Source: an uncultured Acetatifactor sp.
GTDB taxonomy: Bacteria; Bacillota; Clostridia; Lachnospirales; Lachnospiraceae
Assembly: GCA_947586055.1 (NCBI GenBank)
Contig: CANPXL010000004.1
Coordinates: forward strand, 62,001-126,000
Direction: 5' to 3'
DNA length: 64,000 bases
Each line of letters starts with the position of its first letter. The first letter of the stretch is position 1. The notes beneath the pieces are model-generated. The model was not told where the DNA came from. It saw only the letters and a list, made by a program, of their open reading frames with translations, and ran no database searches. Positions 62,212 through 64,000 of the stretch are shown here, in pieces. A program made the translations under genes and the position numbers.

Positions 62212-64000
62212 CTATCTGTCCCCCGTATAGTATCCCGCCTGCGCGTCCCAGAGTTCCTTATACTTGCCGTCCCCGGCATACAGCCCCTCATGGCTTCCGT
62301 CCTGCACGATCTGTCCCTGATCGAACACCAGGATTCTTTCGCAGAAGCGGCAGCTCGAAAGGCGGTGACTGATGAACACCGAGGTGCGGTCCTTTGAAAT
62401 TTTGTTGAAATTCTCGTACACTGCAGCTTCGGCGAGGGGGTCAAGGGATGCGGTGGGCTCGTCTAAAATCACAAACGGAGCCTCCTTGTAAAGTGCCCTT
62501 GCAAGGGCGGTCTTCTGTTCCTCGCCGCCTGAAAAATCAATGCCTTCGATATCGTACTCCCTGCCCATGCAGTAGTCGAGCGCGGATTTCCCTTCCTCCT
62601 TCGCCTTTTTGTCAAGATCGTTAAGCTTTTCCCCCATTCCCGCGCGCACAAGGCAGTCTCTTGCGCGCTTGTCGTCATAACCAAAGCCTGCCGAAACATT
62701 GTCGCCCAGCGAAAAAGCGAGCAGCTGAAACTCCTGAAAAACTACCGAAAACAGCGACAGATACTCGTTGTAACGATACCGCGTAATGTCGATGCCGTTT
62801 AAGTAAATCCTGCCCTCGGTCGGGTCGTAGAGACGGCACAAAAGCTTGATAAAGGTGGATTTTCCCGAGCCGTTCTCGCCGACGATCGCGATCTTGTCCC
62901 CAATCTTAAACTTCATCGAGATATGTCTCAGCGCCCAGTTTTCGGTTCGCGGATAGCGGAAGCTCACGTCCTTAAACTCGATTTCATAGTCCAGGTCGTC
63001 TCGCTTTTCCACCGCAAGCGTCCCCTGATACATCTTGTTCGGCAGGTCAAAAAATTCGTAGGTCGTCTGCAGGTAGCCGGTGTTGAACCTGATCTCCGTA
63101 AAACCCGTAGCCAGGTTGTCGATGGCGCCCACAAAGCGGTCGATGGCGCCCTCGTAGAGAACGAAGCTTCCGATTCCGAACGCTCCGCAAAACGCCTTTG
63201 CCGCAACGTAGAGGTGAATGAGAATCTGCATGACGGCGTCCTTCGGAACGTCCAGCGCACCGAAGACCAGCCCGATCTTCCGAATCTTTTGCAGCCACAG
63301 CGGATGCAGCGTATATTTTTTGTGTTCGTCCAGGACGATCCGATGCAGGTTGAAAACGGTCATGTCCGAACCCCAGAGCCGGCCGTATGCCGCATAGCGG
63401 CGGCTTGTAAGCGAAATCTCGTTCCGCGCGTCGTTTTCCCGGTTCTGCCTGCTTACCCGAAGCTTCGCCGTCAGGAAGGAGAACGCCGCGATGAGCAGGA
63501 GCATAATCGCCGCCGAACAGGGTGAATTGATCCCCTTCAATATTCCCGTAAACTGCCCCGAGGCCGTCGCAAAGAGCGCCGCGGCGGTGAGAGAAAGCGA
63601 CAGTATCAGCTCAGTCAGCCCGTCTATGAGATTCGGAACGCTGTATAAAACCTGCATAAGCCCACCGTAGATCGTCCGCGTAGTGGCGTCGATCCGCTCG
63701 CTTAACAGTCTGACATCGGGATTTTCGAGATGCTCGTATTGCAGCCTGCAGTTTTCATCAAACAGGATCTGTGAGTATCTGTAATAATTCTGGCTGTCCA
63801 GAACCTCGGTTTTCATCTGCATAACGCGGGTGACCACCGAAAAGAGAAATCCGCCCAATACCGTCAGACACGCAAACAGGATCAGCCTGTCCTTCTCTTT
63901 GGCCCCCGAGATTTCGTCCAGGAGCAAAGCCGACATCGTCAGCGAAAAGTAAGCAGAAACCCGCTGCAGGATTCTTTGAATGACCGCAAAAGTCCAGTAT
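62212..64000 (-). CDS. ABC transporter permease/ATP-binding protein, N-terminus beyond window edge
   Basis: The frame runs from a stop at 62212 to the end of the window without interruption, so the real start is outside; the ATG at 63936 is internal. The visible 595 residues are an exporter-type half transporter: membrane helices in the N-terminal part, then an ATPase with Walker A GENGSGKST, signature DFSGGEEQKTALARALYKEA, Walker B FVILDEPTASLDPLAE and switch His ISHRLSSCRFCERI. The membrane domain is of the divergent kind often found in bacteriocin-like or lipid exporters with a partner half-transporter. Substrate unknown. Confidence 0.9.
   Translation of the reverse strand, partial: YWTFAVIQRILQRVSAYFSLTMSALLLDEISGAKEKDRLILFACLTVLGGFLFSVVTRVMQMKTEVLDSQNYYRYSQILFDENCRLQYEHLENPDVRLLSERIDATTRTIYGGLMQVLYSVPNLIDGLTELILSLSLTAAALFATASGQFTGILKGINSPCSAAIMLLLIAAFSFLTAKLRVSRQNRENDARNEISLTSRRYAAYGRLWGSDMTVFNLHRIVLDEHKKYTLHPLWLQKIRKIGLVFGALDVPKDAVMQILIHLYVAAKAFCGAFGIGSFVLYEGAIDRFVGAIDNLATGFTEIRFNTGYLQTTYEFFDLPNKMYQGTLAVEKRDDLDYEIEFKDVSFRYPRTENWALRHISMKFKIGDKIAIVGENGSGKSTFIKLLCRLYDPTEGRIYLNGIDITRYRYNEYLSLFSVVFQEFQLLAFSLGDNVSAGFGYDDKRARDCLVRAGMGEKLNDLDKKAKEEGKSALDYCMGREYDIEGIDFSGGEEQKTALARALYKEAPFVILDEPTASLDPLAEAAVYENFNKISKDRTSVFISHRLSSCRFCERILVFDQGQIVQDGSHEGLYAGDGKYKELWDAQAGYYTGDR

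Overview
The window comes from a Gram-positive, probably anaerobic member of the Clostridia. It is most like a moderately high-GC Lachnospiraceae genome. Pointers are the biotin-dependent sodium-pump decarboxylase operon, a giant 2-hydroxyacyl-CoA dehydratase activase, a GGND-type (probably PPi-dependent) phosphofructokinase, DUF5688 and DUF3842 proteins, YqeG, DacF-type carboxypeptidases, and canonical GGAGG ribosome binding sites. The assignment rests on gene content and is inference; no 16S gene is present. Nearly all genes lie on the minus strand; the firm plus-strand genes are the activase and one ECF transporter subunit.

Layout, left to right. 1-2.7 kb: an operon of two regulators (TetR, RpiR) and a flavoprotein cut by the left edge. 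3-8.4 kb: a five-gene Na+-translocating decarboxylase operon with two different carboxyltransferases (MmdA-like and OadA-like) sharing one biotin carrier and one membrane part. 8.6-14.2 kb: two DacF carboxypeptidases around scpA/scpB and a phosphoesterase, then rpsU. 14.4-26.5 kb: alaS, glyS, a lipoprotein, recO, a YqzL-like protein, era, an M16C protease, two genes of uncertain role (one a reduced sigma-like protein) and a rhomboid-like protein that seems to lack the catalytic serine. 26.8-31 kb: the activase (plus strand). 31-35.4 kb: metA, ligA, an S4-type pseudouridine synthase and RNase H. 35.6-39.4 kb: a periplasmic-sensor GGDEF protein, gdhA and a small unknown. 39.5-42.8 kb: an SH3 protein, tRNA-Arg(CCG), a DUF5688 protein and efp. 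42.8-45.7 kb: a shikimate block with a fused aroK-aroQ, aroE, yqeG and DUF3842. 45.9-48.5 kb: an attenuated ECF S component gene, convergent with a two-component system. 48.6-51.7 kb: larB-larC-larE for the nickel-pincer cofactor, with a frameshifted small gene between larC and larE. 51.8-57.5 kb: a large lipoprotein and a three-gene ABC-2 exporter. 58.1-61.8 kb: a broken XRE regulator, DegV, an SDR and the phosphofructokinase. 62-64 kb: a 52-codon ORF and an ABC exporter cut by the right edge.

Most of this is core chromosome: DNA repair, translation, cell wall, shikimate, nitrogen and glycolysis genes. No CRISPR array, integrase, transposase or prophage module was seen. The points that most deserve a second look are the double-carboxyltransferase pump, the aroK-aroQ fusion that keeps an internal start with its own Shine-Dalgarno sequence, the terminator-bearing leader of the ECF gene, the 13-bp inverted repeat that brackets the tRNA gene, two recent-looking frameshifts (a 7-bp duplication in the XRE gene and a G4 run in the lar operon), the reduced sigma-like protein, and a TGACA-type operator candidate upstream of the ABC-2 exporter.
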